NCBI GenBank assembly: GCA_045106875.1
Contig: JBGCFK010000408.1
Span: forward strand, 1-33,319
Origin: Thermohalobaculum sp045106875
GTDB taxonomy: Bacteria; Pseudomonadota; Alphaproteobacteria; Rhodobacterales; Rhodobacteraceae
Direction of reading: 5' to 3'
Length of the DNA stretch: 33,319 nt
Shown here: one piece after another, positions 15,387-22,879 of the stretch
Layout: each line of letters begins with the position of its first letter
How positions within the stretch are numbered: position 1 is the first letter of the stretch
Notes under the pieces: model-generated
The model's input: only the letters and a program-made list of their open reading frames with translations
What the model was told of the DNA's origin: nothing
The model's database searches: none
Position numbers and translations under genes: made by a program

Positions 15387-16685
15387 ATGGAAGACCAGAT
15401 GACGTGGACAACCACCGTAAACATGGAAGTGTATTATTGGTGGTGCACTGCCTTCATGTTCATCATTCATGCCGGGTTCCTCGGCTACGAGATGGGCGCG
15501 TCCCGCATGAAGAACGTGCTGGCGTCTGGAACGAAGAACATCCTGGCATTTGCATTCGTGATCCCGACATTCTTTTTCTTCGGCTGGTGGATCTATCTGG
15601 CCTTTCCAACAGGACTGATCCCAGACATGTCAGCCGAGACAATGGCTGCTGGCGCGCCTTGGGCCGAAGCGATGGGGCCTAACTTGGCAGATAATGCAAC
15701 AGGGGTATTCTGGGCGGCGTTTGCGCTGTTCGCTGCGACTACAGCGTCGATTTTCTCAGGCGCCGTGATCGAGCGTATCAAGGTCACCGGGTTCATCATC
15801 CTCGCGATCCTGCTTGGGTCGGTCGTCTGGATCCTCGGCGCATCCTGGGCATGGCACGGCGATGGCTGGTTGCTGACCGAATTCGGGTGGCACGATTTCG
15901 GCGCAGCGGGCTGTGTTCACCTCGTTGCCGCGATGTTCGCCTTCGGCGTTCTGCTGAACCTCGGACCGAGAATCGGCAAGTTCAATCCGGATGCTACGGC
16001 CAACGAGATCAAGCCGCACAACGTACCCATGTCCGTGTTCGGCCTGATGGTTCTGTTCGTGGGCTTCTTCGGGTTCCTTGGCGGGTGTATCATCTACAAC
16101 GGCACGGGCCAGTGGACGACGATTTTCGGAAACCCAGCCACACTGTCCGCAATTGCGTTCAATACTGTCATGGCCTTCGCCGGAGGCATCATCGGCGGAT
16201 GGGCTGTCACCCGGGACCCGTTCTGGATGATGTCAGGCGCGCTTGCAGGTGTGTTTGCCACAGCCTCGGGGTTGGATCTGTATTGGCCGCCACTGGTCTT
16301 CATCCTTGCTGTTGCAGGCGGCGCGTTGGCACCGATTGCAGCGAAGTGGCTGGAGAACACGTTCAAGCTCGACGACGCTGTCGGTGCTGTTTCCGTGCAC
16401 GGTGTCTGCGGCGCATTCGGTATCCTTGCGTTCGGCATCTTCGCTTCGGGCTACCCTAACGGTGACTACCCGGACACCAACTTCATGGGCCAGTTCATCG
16501 GCATGATCACCATGGCGGTACTGGGCTTCGTGCCCGGATACGGGGTGTCCTTCGTCCTGAAGCAACTCGACATGCTGCGCATTCCCGAGGAAGTCGAAAT
16601 CCTTGGCATGGACATCGTCAAGGTGCCTGTGACCGCCTATCCCGAAGGCATGCAGAGCGCCCTCAAAGGGGTGCCGGCCGAATAG
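15387..16685 (+). CDS. amt: Ammonium transporter (Amt family)
   Basis: A 432-residue Amt/MEP/Rh channel with about 11 transmembrane helices. The twin histidines of the conduction pore are present: His178 in WHDFGAAGCVHLVA (with the conserved Asp170) and His338 in VSVHGVCGAFG. It moves ammonium across the inner membrane. There is no cleavable signal peptide, and no glnK (PII) gene beside it, unlike the classical glnK-amtB pair. Sequence around the pore diverges from E. coli AmtB, so it belongs to another branch. The ATG follows AGGAGG. It is followed after 36 bases by a small membrane-protein gene. Confidence 0.93.
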   Translation: MEDQMTWTTTVNMEVYYWWCTAFMFIIHAGFLGYEMGASRMKNVLASGTKNILAFAFVIPTFFFFGWWIYLAFPTGLIPDMSAETMAAGAPWAEAMGPNLADNATGVFWAAFALFAATTASIFSGAVIERIKVTGFIILAILLGSVVWILGASWAWHGDGWLLTEFGWHDFGAAGCVHLVAAMFAFGVLLNLGPRIGKFNPDATANEIKPHNVPMSVFGLMVLFVGFFGFLGGCIIYNGTGQWTTIFGNPATLSAIAFNTVMAFAGGIIGGWAVTRDPFWMMSGALAGVFATASGLDLYWPPLVFILAVAGGALAPIAAKWLENTFKLDDAVGAVSVHGVCGAFGILAFGIFASGYPNGDYPDTNFMGQFIGMITMAVLGFVPGYGVSFVLKQLDMLRIPEEVEILGMDIVKVPVTAYPEGMQSALKGVPAE

Positions 16686-16721
16686 GCCGACACCCCCCGA
16701 AACCTTGGAAAGGAGACTATC

Positions 16722-16883
16722 ATGGGTTCGCCAATCGAAAGCTGGGAAGGTGCAACTGCGTACTTCACCGGAGCAGGCGGTTCTACGCCGATGATCTTTC
16801 TGATCCTGTCGGTCGTGCTGTGTGTCGGACTGATCGTCCACGGCTATATCGACGAGGAAAAGACCTACAAGAAACACAAGTAA
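16722..16883 (+). CDS. Small single-span membrane protein downstream of amt (53 aa)
   Basis: A 53-residue protein with a strong AGGAG ribosome-binding site eight bases before the ATG. A polar N-terminus (MGSPIESWEGATAYFTGAGG) leads into one transmembrane helix (about residues 23-42, MIFLILSVVLCVGLIVHGYI) and an acidic-then-basic tail ending EEKTYKKHK. It lies between amt and a strong terminator, so it should be cotranscribed with amt. It may be a small subunit or regulator of the transporter (inference). I do not recognise the family, and it is short enough to be missed by most gene callers. Confidence 0.8.
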   Translation: MGSPIESWEGATAYFTGAGGSTPMIFLILSVVLCVGLIVHGYIDEEKTYKKHK

Positions 16884-16944
16884 GTTTGCTCTGGGCGCTT
16901 TCGACGCTGCTTGCTCGGAAATCGCCCATGGTTGGGGGCAAACA

Positions 16945-16980
16945 GAAGCCGTCCCTCACGGGGCGGCTTCATTTATTTTG
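16945..16980 (+). terminator. Rho-independent terminator after the amt operon
   Basis: A hairpin with an 11-base-pair stem (16945-16955 with 16960-16970, GAAGCCGTCCC paired with GGGGCGGCTTC including one G-T pair) and a four-base TCAC loop, followed by ATTTATTTT. It is the clearest terminator in the window and separates the amt unit from the glutamine synthetase unit. Confidence 0.85.
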
Positions 16981-17039
16981 GGTTGCAGCTTTGGGTCCAC
17001 ATGCGCTCAGATACTGACAGAGACCAGAGGGGGACGAAC

Positions 17040-18401
17040 GTGACGACACAAACAGAACTCAAAGCCAAGCTCGAGACTGCCGGCGTCAAGACCTGCATCG
17101 CGTCCTATGTGGACATGCATGGGGTGCCCAAGTCCAAGTTTGTACCGATCAGCCATTTCGAACAGATGATGGCTGGCTCCGAGATGTTCACAGGCGCGGC
17201 GCTGGACGGCGTGCCACAGGAAATTCACGACGATGAAGTCGCCTGCATGCCCGACCCGGATGCGGCGGTTATCTTGCCTTGGCAGCCGGAAGTGGCCTTG
17301 ATCCCTTCGGATCTCTGGTGCGCTGGCAAGCCGTTCGAGCCCTGCTCCCGCAATATCCTTGGCCGCCAGGTCGAGCGCGCCAAGGAGATGGGTTTCACCA
17401 TGAACCTCGGCATGGAAGCGGAGTTTTTCGTTTTCCACGATGAAGGCGAAGGGCGGGGTGAAGAAGCAGGGCGGGATCCGGTCTCGGAACTGCAGCATCT
17501 TGAAAAGCCCGCCTATGACACGGCGCGGCTGCTGGATAACCTGCCATGGCTCAGCGAACTGGTCGACGCCATGGATACACTTGGTTGGGATGTCTATTCC
17601 TTCGACCATGAGGACGGGATCGGGCAGGTCGAGATCGATTTCGCCTATGCAGACGTCAAGACGATGTCCGATCGCTTCGTCTTCCTCCGGCTGATGGCCA
17701 ATGCGATCGCGCGCAAGCACGGAGCCTATGCCAGCTTCATGCCCAAACCCTTTGTCGAACGCACGGGCTCGGGCGCACATTTCAACATGTCACTGGCAGA
17801 TTCCAAGACAGGCGAGAACCTTTTCAAATCGGCAGATGATCCGCGCGGGTGCGGGCTTTCGACACTGGGTTACCAGTTCCTTGCGGGCATCCTGCGACAT
17901 CTGCCTGCGATCATGGCCACGGTTGCCCCTCAGGTGAACAGCTACAAACGGTTGGTCAAACAGGGGTCCATGTCCGGGTTCACATGGGCGCCGATCTTTG
18001 CGTGCTATGGCAACAACAACCGGACCAACGCCATGCGCATCCCGTCGGGCGGGGGGCGCGTTGAACTTCGCGCCGCCGACAGTGCATGCAACCCGTATCT
18101 CGGCGCGGCCATGTGCCTTGCAGCGGGCTTGGAGGGGATCGAAGAGGGCCTGGATCCGGGGGATCCGAACACGGACAACATGTATATGTTGTCCGAACGA
18201 GAGCTGAAGAAACGCAAGATCTCGATGCTACCTCGCACGCTGGACGAGGCAGTCACCGAGTTCGAAAAGGACAAGCTGTCCAGAGCCGTATTCGGCGACG
18301 CCATGTTCGATGCCTGGGTCGAGTACAAGCGCGGTGAATGGCTGAGCTATCTGAACCATGTTTCGGACTGGGAGCGCCAGCGCTACCTCAGGTTCTTCTG
18401 A
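17040..18401 (+). CDS. glnT: Type III (GlnT-like) glutamine synthetase
   Basis: A 453-residue glutamine synthetase of the GlnT/type III glutamate-ammonia ligase family. It has an N-terminal beta-grasp domain (IASYVDMHGVPKSKFVP), then the metal and substrate residues in NLGMEAEFFVF, DHEDGIGQVEIDF, GSGAHFNMSL, and the ATP/glutamate loop RIPSGGGRVELRAADSACNP. It joins ammonia to glutamate. Gamma-glutamylmethylamide synthetase (GmaS) is a relative in roseobacters, but this sequence lacks the GmaS-type context and motifs as I recall them. The GTG at 17040 follows GAGGGGGA; an in-frame ATG at 17001 is less well placed. Its stop overlaps the next gene. Confidence 0.85.
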   Translation: MTTQTELKAKLETAGVKTCIASYVDMHGVPKSKFVPISHFEQMMAGSEMFTGAALDGVPQEIHDDEVACMPDPDAAVILPWQPEVALIPSDLWCAGKPFEPCSRNILGRQVERAKEMGFTMNLGMEAEFFVFHDEGEGRGEEAGRDPVSELQHLEKPAYDTARLLDNLPWLSELVDAMDTLGWDVYSFDHEDGIGQVEIDFAYADVKTMSDRFVFLRLMANAIARKHGAYASFMPKPFVERTGSGAHFNMSLADSKTGENLFKSADDPRGCGLSTLGYQFLAGILRHLPAIMATVAPQVNSYKRLVKQGSMSGFTWAPIFACYGNNNRTNAMRIPSGGGRVELRAADSACNPYLGAAMCLAAGLEGIEEGLDPGDPNTDNMYMLSERELKKRKISMLPRTLDEAVTEFEKDKLSRAVFGDAMFDAWVEYKRGEWLSYLNHVSDWERQRYLRFF

Positions 18402-19390
18402 TGCAGGTAGACGATTTCATCACGGACCTTCCGCTAGCCTCTGGCGGTATGCTGGGGGGCGCGCGCTGTCGGTATGCGGTCTGGGGCGAACTGAATGCGG
18501 CGCGGGACAATCTGGTGCTCTACCCCACCCGGTTCGGTGGAACGCATGAACAGAACGCGTTCCTTGTGGGTCCGGGCATGGCTCTGGACCCGGAGAAATA
18601 TTGCATCGTGGTGCCGAACATGTTGGGAAATGGCGCCTCGTCGTCACCTTCCAACACTCCGGGCTTTCCGATCGTAACGCACACGGACAACATCGACCTC
18701 CAGCGACGCCTGTTGGCGGACAGGTTCGACGGGGCCCCCATCACCCTGGCAGTAGGCTGGTCCATGGGCGCACAGCAAAGCTATCGGTGGGCGGTGGAAG
18801 AGCCCGACCGGGTCAAGCGGCTGCTGACTATTTGCGGTACTGCCCGCACAACTCCGCACAACAAGGTGTTTCTGGCGGGCGTTCTGGCTGCACTCGAAGC
18901 CGACCCGAGATATGGCACCGAGAAGGATAGCCCGCGCGCCGGCCTCCGCGCTGCGGGCCGTGTCTATGCAGGCTGGGCATACTCCCAACCCTGGATCAAG
19001 CGTCATGGATGGAAAGCCGACACAATTCGCGATGTCTTTGGCGCATTTCCAAACGTGGATGCATGGCTGGAAGGGTATTGGGACAAACTCTTTATGGCCC
19101 GCTCTGCCGGAGACCTGACCGCTTGCGCCGGTACCTGGATCGCCAATGATGTGGCGGATGGTGGCAATCTCAGCAAGGCGTTGGGCGGTATCACGGCCCG
19201 AACGCATGTCATGACTGCCACCACGGATCTTTACTTCACACCTGCCGACTGTGCAGCCGAGGCTGGAATGATATCCGGCGCGATGTATTCGGATATCCAA
19301 ACCGACTGGGGCCACATGTGCGGGTCAGGTCAGTCCGTGGAGGATACGAAGACAATTGACGCGGCAATTGGTGCGCTTCTGTCAACCTAG
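18401..19390 (+). CDS. Alpha/beta-fold hydrolase or acyltransferase (MetX/homoserine O-acetyltransferase-like)
   Basis: A 329-residue alpha/beta-hydrolase of the MetX-like (COG2021) group. The nucleophile Ser121 sits in AVGWSMGAQQ, and a likely Asp (TATTDLYFTP) and His (TDWGHMCGSG) complete the triad. Full homoserine acetyltransferases are usually about 370-390 residues, so this shorter form probably does another hydrolysis or acyl transfer. It is translationally coupled to the glutamine synthetase (TGATG at 18399-18403), so it likely acts on a related nitrogen compound (inference). It ends convergently, overlapping the His-rich protein gene by 9 bases. Confidence 0.82.
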   Translation: MQVDDFITDLPLASGGMLGGARCRYAVWGELNAARDNLVLYPTRFGGTHEQNAFLVGPGMALDPEKYCIVVPNMLGNGASSSPSNTPGFPIVTHTDNIDLQRRLLADRFDGAPITLAVGWSMGAQQSYRWAVEEPDRVKRLLTICGTARTTPHNKVFLAGVLAALEADPRYGTEKDSPRAGLRAAGRVYAGWAYSQPWIKRHGWKADTIRDVFGAFPNVDAWLEGYWDKLFMARSAGDLTACAGTWIANDVADGGNLSKALGGITARTHVMTATTDLYFTPADCAAEAGMISGAMYSDIQTDWGHMCGSGQSVEDTKTIDAAIGALLST

Positions 19391-19792
19391 ATCGGATCGA
19401 CTGGCCAGAAAGTTACGCAGATCCACCACCGACTTGCGATCGGTCGAGACGTAGACAAAGCCCATATTCGTGCGCTCGGTGACCATTTCGCCGGGAAAAG
19501 GCAGATAACTTAACTCGCGTGAGCCAAAGGACGGTGATGCCGTGCCGACCTGCCATTCGGTTGTTAGCTGGACATCGACCAGTTTGAGGCCGGGTCCACC
19601 AGAATCGGACAGCTCCAGTGGCACACCAGCGAGACGCAGGTAGCTCATCTTGTCTTTCGCTTCGCGGAATCCATCGATGAACTGGGTTGCAAGAACCTGT
19701 AACTCGGCGGCGTCGTCGGCCTCGCGCATGTGGGAATGCAGGTGGTCGCCATGGGTATGGTTGTGGTCTTGGGGATGATGATCATGGGGCAT
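19382..19792 (-). CDS. Small protein with histidine-rich N-terminus (possible metal-handling partner of the guanidine hydrolase)
   Basis: A 136-residue protein whose first 21 residues hold nine histidines (MPHDHHPQDHNHTHGDHLHSH), typical of nickel or zinc storage tails. The rest is a soluble alpha/beta domain (VLATQFIDGFREAKDKMSYL; TNMGFVYVSTDRKSVVDLRN) that I do not recognise. The ATG at 19792 has GGAGG upstream. It lies 205 bases downstream of the GdmH-like gene on the same strand. Since guanidine hydrolase needs Ni2+ and dedicated chaperones in cyanobacteria, a metal-supply role is a fair inference, but a general chelator or a stress protein is possible. Confidence 0.75.
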   Translation of the reverse strand: MPHDHHPQDHNHTHGDHLHSHMREADDAAELQVLATQFIDGFREAKDKMSYLRLAGVPLELSDSGGPGLKLVDVQLTTEWQVGTASPSFGSRELSYLPFPGEMVTERTNMGFVYVSTDRKSVVDLRNFLASRSDLG

Positions 19793-19820
19793 CAGGACCC
19801 TCCGATGCGCCGGGAAACGG

Positions 19821-19849
19821 GCGTATGGCATGCGTATGGCATGCGTATG
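19821..19849. repeat. Short tandem repeat, 11-base unit
   Basis: The unit GCGTATGGCAT occurs twice exactly (19821-19831, 19832-19842) and a third partial copy follows (GCGTATG, 19843-19849). It lies in the leader of the His-rich protein gene. Likely a slippage product; it could also overlap a promoter. No function is claimed. Confidence 0.6.
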
Positions 19850-19895
19850 TACACAAGGTCGACAGAATGCGACCTCCCCGAACGCGTGCACTCCC

Positions 19896-19945
19896 CTTCA
19901 TCTTGCCTGAAATACCTCGGAGCGCGAGGCAGAGCCTCGCCCGGG
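19896..19945. repeat. Intergenic repeat element, copy 1 (conserved 25-mer plus hairpin)
   Basis: The 25-base head at 19896-19920 (starts CTTCATCTTGCC, ends AATACCTCGG) differs at one position from that at 31828-31852. It is followed by a perfect hairpin GCGAGGC-AGA-GCCTCGC (19924-19940), then CCGCAGGGC-like bases. The other copy has a different stem but the same AGA loop. It lies between the GdmH-like and His-rich genes. I associate such elements with roseobacter intergenic regions; a terminator or mRNA-stability role is likely. Confidence 0.7.
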
Positions 19946-19997
19946 CCCGCAGGGCGCACGGGTTGTATGCGGAGCGTCTTCCCGGAAAATATCATAC

Positions 19998-21266
19998 TCA
20001 GTCCGCCTGTTTGGCGCGTGTCGTCCAGCGCTTGCCGTCGCGGGCCTCGTCGTAATCGCCCATGGGCAGCGACACCGGCTTGTCGATCAGCCCTTTGTGC
20101 TTGCCCAGTGTACCCGCCGAGACCATGGCACCCAGCACATCGACGATCACGCGTGTGCCCATCAATGCCGTGATCTCGGATTGGTCATAGGGCGGGCTGA
20201 CTTCGACCAGCTCCATCCCGCAGATACCTTCGGCGGCGACCTTGGATGCCAGCGCCAGCGCTTCGCGCGGCAGGAAGCCGCCCGGCTCGGGCCAGCCTGT
20301 GCCGGGCACGAAGCCGCAGTCGATCGAGTCGATGTCGAATGAGAGGTACACCATGTCAACACCGTCCCAGGCCAGCTCCAGCGCCAGCTCGGCAGTCTTG
20401 TCGATGCCCATTTCTTCCATGTCCGACATGGTAATGATGTTGGTGTTGCGTTCGCGCGCGACCTTCACGCCTTCGCGCGGAACCTGCCAGCCGCCGATGC
20501 CGACCTGAACGAGGTTCTTTGCAGGCACGTTCGGCAGATTGGTCGAGTGAAACCACGGTGTGGTGTGCATCCGCTCGTCCAGATCCTTTTCCTGAATGTC
20601 CGCATGACGGTCGAAGTGCACGATACCGATCTTCTTGGACGTGCACTCGGCAATCCCGCGAACGCAGGGAAAGCCGATGGAATGATCTCCTCCGATGATG
20701 ATGGGTAGAGAGCCGGACGAGAACACATGGCTCACGGCGCGGGAGATCTGATCGAAGGTCTTCTCGATGTTCCCGGGAATGGTGAAGATATCGCCCGCAT
20801 CACAAAGGCTCATCTGTTCGCGCAGGTCCACCCCGATTTCATAGTTGTAGGGGTTGTAGAGCGCCGAGATCTTGCGCACGCCTTGCGGGCGGAAACGTGT
20901 GCCGGGCCGATAGGTGGTGCCGCCATCGAAGGGTGCGCCCAGTACAGTGGCGTCATACCCGCCAACCTCGGTCACGTCCTCGGTATATGGCGCTTTCAAG
21001 AACGTGTTTATGCCTGCGTAATGCGGCAACTCGCCCCGCGCAAAGGTCGGGATCGACTTGTCGTCCAGCGAGTCCGAGCCTGTCAGCCCCATGCGCAGCG
21101 CCCAGGCCTTCTCCTTCTGCCACTCGGTCTCTGGCAGATCGGCCTCGGCCCTTGCGGCCTTCCAACCCTGCAGTTTCGAGAGATCCGGGTGGTGGCAGCG
21201 GCGGTCAGGCAGGCACCGGTCAGCGGGGTGGTGCGAGCGCGAGCGTCTATAGTGCCCGAAAAACAT
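19998..21266 (-). CDS. gdmH: Guanidine hydrolase-like ureohydrolase (agmatinase superfamily)
   Basis: A 422-residue arginase/agmatinase-superfamily enzyme predicted to hydrolyse guanidine to urea and ammonia. Metal ligands are His195 (IGGDHS), Asp219, His221 and Asp223 (FDRHAD), Asp311 and Asp313 (SFDIDSID). The block FVPGTGWPEPGG (319-330) and EKDLDERMHTTPWFH (226-240) match, as I recall, the Ni-dependent guanidine hydrolase of Synechocystis and separate it from true agmatinases. It is longer than agmatinase (about 310) because of an N-terminal extension with HH/C/C/HH residues (12-26). The ATG at 21266 has GGAGG and overlaps the ATPase gene by 20 bases. The upstream guanidine-I riboswitch strongly supports the substrate. 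Confidence 0.85.
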   Translation of the reverse strand: MFFGHYRRSRSHHPADRCLPDRRCHHPDLSKLQGWKAARAEADLPETEWQKEKAWALRMGLTGSDSLDDKSIPTFARGELPHYAGINTFLKAPYTEDVTEVGGYDATVLGAPFDGGTTYRPGTRFRPQGVRKISALYNPYNYEIGVDLREQMSLCDAGDIFTIPGNIEKTFDQISRAVSHVFSSGSLPIIIGGDHSIGFPCVRGIAECTSKKIGIVHFDRHADIQEKDLDERMHTTPWFHSTNLPNVPAKNLVQVGIGGWQVPREGVKVARERNTNIITMSDMEEMGIDKTAELALELAWDGVDMVYLSFDIDSIDCGFVPGTGWPEPGGFLPREALALASKVAAEGICGMELVEVSPPYDQSEITALMGTRVIVDVLGAMVSAGTLGKHKGLIDKPVSLPMGDYDEARDGKRWTTRAKQAD

Positions 21267-22017
21267 TGGTTTCCTCCAGCATGGTCTGAAACGGGATGCC
21301 CCCGTCTCTGGCGTCGAAATCATAAGTGATGGTGGCGGGGACCATATCGGGGTCCTCGACCTCCCAGTTCGGTTTGTCGAAGACGATCACACGGTCGCCC
21401 AGCTTGAACGCCTCTTCCAGATCATGCGTCACCATGAAGACAGTCATCGCTGTCTCCCGGCGCAAATCCTCGAGAAAGTTGTGCATGGACAGTTTGGTGC
21501 CCGGGTCCAAAGCCCCGAAGGGTTCGTCCAACAGCAGTAGTTTCGGCTTGTCGGTCAGCGCTTGCGCGATCGCCAGGCGCTGCTGCATCCCGCCGGACAA
21601 TGCTGACGGGTAGGCCGTGGCCATATGGCCGAGGCCGATCCGGTCCAGCACCTCCTGAGCCCGTGCCCGCGCATCGCGCAGGCGTGTGCCGAAAAACTGG
21701 CCGATGGGGCTGGCGGAAAAACTCTCACCTGCCACGATGTTGTCGCGCACTGTCATATGGGGGAAGACGGAATATCGCTGGAAGACGATGCCGCGATCCA
21801 GTCCCGGCTCCTGCGCAGGCTCCGCGCCCGCAAGCCGGATTTCGCCTTTGGTGGGCCGTTCCTGCGCCAGCAGCAAACGCAGGAAGGTCGACTTGCCGCA
21901 GCCCGACGCGCCGACGACCGAGATGAAGGCGCCCTGGTCGACATCCAGATTCACATTCGCGATGATCGGGCGCTCGCCATAGGATTTCTCGACGTTGCGA
22001 ACTTCGACGAAGCTCAT
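21247..22017 (-). CDS. ABC transporter ATP-binding protein, NitT/TauT type (predicted guanidine uptake)
   Basis: A 256-residue ABC ATPase with Walker A GASGCGKST (36-44), Q-loop IVFQRYSVFP, signature LSGGMQQRLAIAQAL, Walker B KLLLLDEPFGALD and switch His in VTHD. It energises the permease encoded just upstream. The ATG at 22017 overlaps the permease stop (ATGA, 22014-22017); the open frame to 22296 lies in the permease gene. Belongs to the nitrate/sulfonate/bicarbonate-like family whose guanidine-riboswitch-linked members are annotated as urea or guanidine importers. Confidence 0.92.
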   Translation of the reverse strand: MSFVEVRNVEKSYGERPIIANVNLDVDQGAFISVVGASGCGKSTFLRLLLAQERPTKGEIRLAGAEPAQEPGLDRGIVFQRYSVFPHMTVRDNIVAGESFSASPIGQFFGTRLRDARARAQEVLDRIGLGHMATAYPSALSGGMQQRLAIAQALTDKPKLLLLDEPFGALDPGTKLSMHNFLEDLRRETAMTVFMVTHDLEEAFKLGDRVIVFDKPNWEVEDPDMVPATITYDFDARDGGIPFQTMLEETNVFRAL

Positions 22018-22829
22018 AGCCCGTCCTTCCCGAACCAGGGGAACGCTCGTTCGCACAGCTTCTTCAGGATATAGTCGATGAGGAAGGCGAGGATGGTGAT
22101 CCAGACGACATAGGTCAGGATCACATCCATCGCGAGGTAGCGCCGCACCAGGAAGATCCGATATCCAAGCCCCCCCTGCGCGGCAATGGCCTCTGACGCG
22201 ATGAGAAATAGCCAGGCTGGACCCAGAGACAACCGCACGGACTGGATCAGACGGGGCAATACCTGTGGCAGCGCGACGCGCAGCGCAATCACCCAAGAGG
22301 ACGCGCCAAGCGTCTGCGCCTTTACAATCATCTCGGTCGGGATCTCCAGCACGCGCTGGCCAAGATCACGGATCAGGAACGGTGTGATGCCAATGGCGAT
22401 GAGTGCGACCTTGGAGGTCTCACCCAGTCCAAACACGATGAACAGGATGGGCAGCACCGCGAGGGGCGGAACCATGGAGATGACACCGATGAAACTTGCC
22501 ATCAGCGCCCGTACATAGGGGAGCAGACCAATCGCCAGCCCCAGAAGCAGCCCGATCAGCGATGCGATCCCGACACCCACGCCCAGCCGTTGCAGGCTTG
22601 CCGCTGTATCCGACCAGAAGAGGATGCGGTCAGAACGTTTGTCTGGTGTCGTCAACAGCCGCCCGGCGGTCTCGACAATGGCGGCAGGCGCAGGCAGGAG
22701 CTTGTCGCGCGGATTTTCTGCCCGTCGGATCTCTGACCCCACGGTGTACAGCGCAAGCACCGCCAGAAACGGTACAAGCAGCAGTATCAAAGCCAAAGGC
22801 CGACCGGGTTTTCGGTTGATCAGGCGCAT
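22014..22829 (-). CDS. ABC transporter permease, NitT/TauT type (predicted guanidine uptake)
   Basis: A 271-residue permease with about six transmembrane helices: one at the N-terminus (PLALILLLVPFLAVLALYTV), a core starting at GVGVGIASLIGLLLGLAIGL, and the EAA-type loop (VKAQTLGASSWVIALRVALP) that contacts the ATPase. It forms the membrane channel of the riboswitch-controlled transporter. A GGGGAG ribosome-binding site precedes ATG 22829. It follows the binding-protein gene after 50 bases. Confidence 0.92.
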   Translation of the reverse strand: MRLINRKPGRPLALILLLVPFLAVLALYTVGSEIRRAENPRDKLLPAPAAIVETAGRLLTTPDKRSDRILFWSDTAASLQRLGVGVGIASLIGLLLGLAIGLLPYVRALMASFIGVISMVPPLAVLPILFIVFGLGETSKVALIAIGITPFLIRDLGQRVLEIPTEMIVKAQTLGASSWVIALRVALPQVLPRLIQSVRLSLGPAWLFLIASEAIAAQGGLGYRIFLVRRYLAMDVILTYVVWITILAFLIDYILKKLCERAFPWFGKDGL

Positions 22830-22879
22830 GTGCTCCCCTCGGATAGGGTGAGGAAACTATCCCCACCCGTCGAGGACTA

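Noticed and set aside
17040..18401. Identification of the synthetase as GmaS (gamma-glutamylmethylamide synthetase)
   Set aside because: No mgs/mgd methylamine genes nearby, and motifs fit the GlnT branch better as I recall them; kept only as an alternative.
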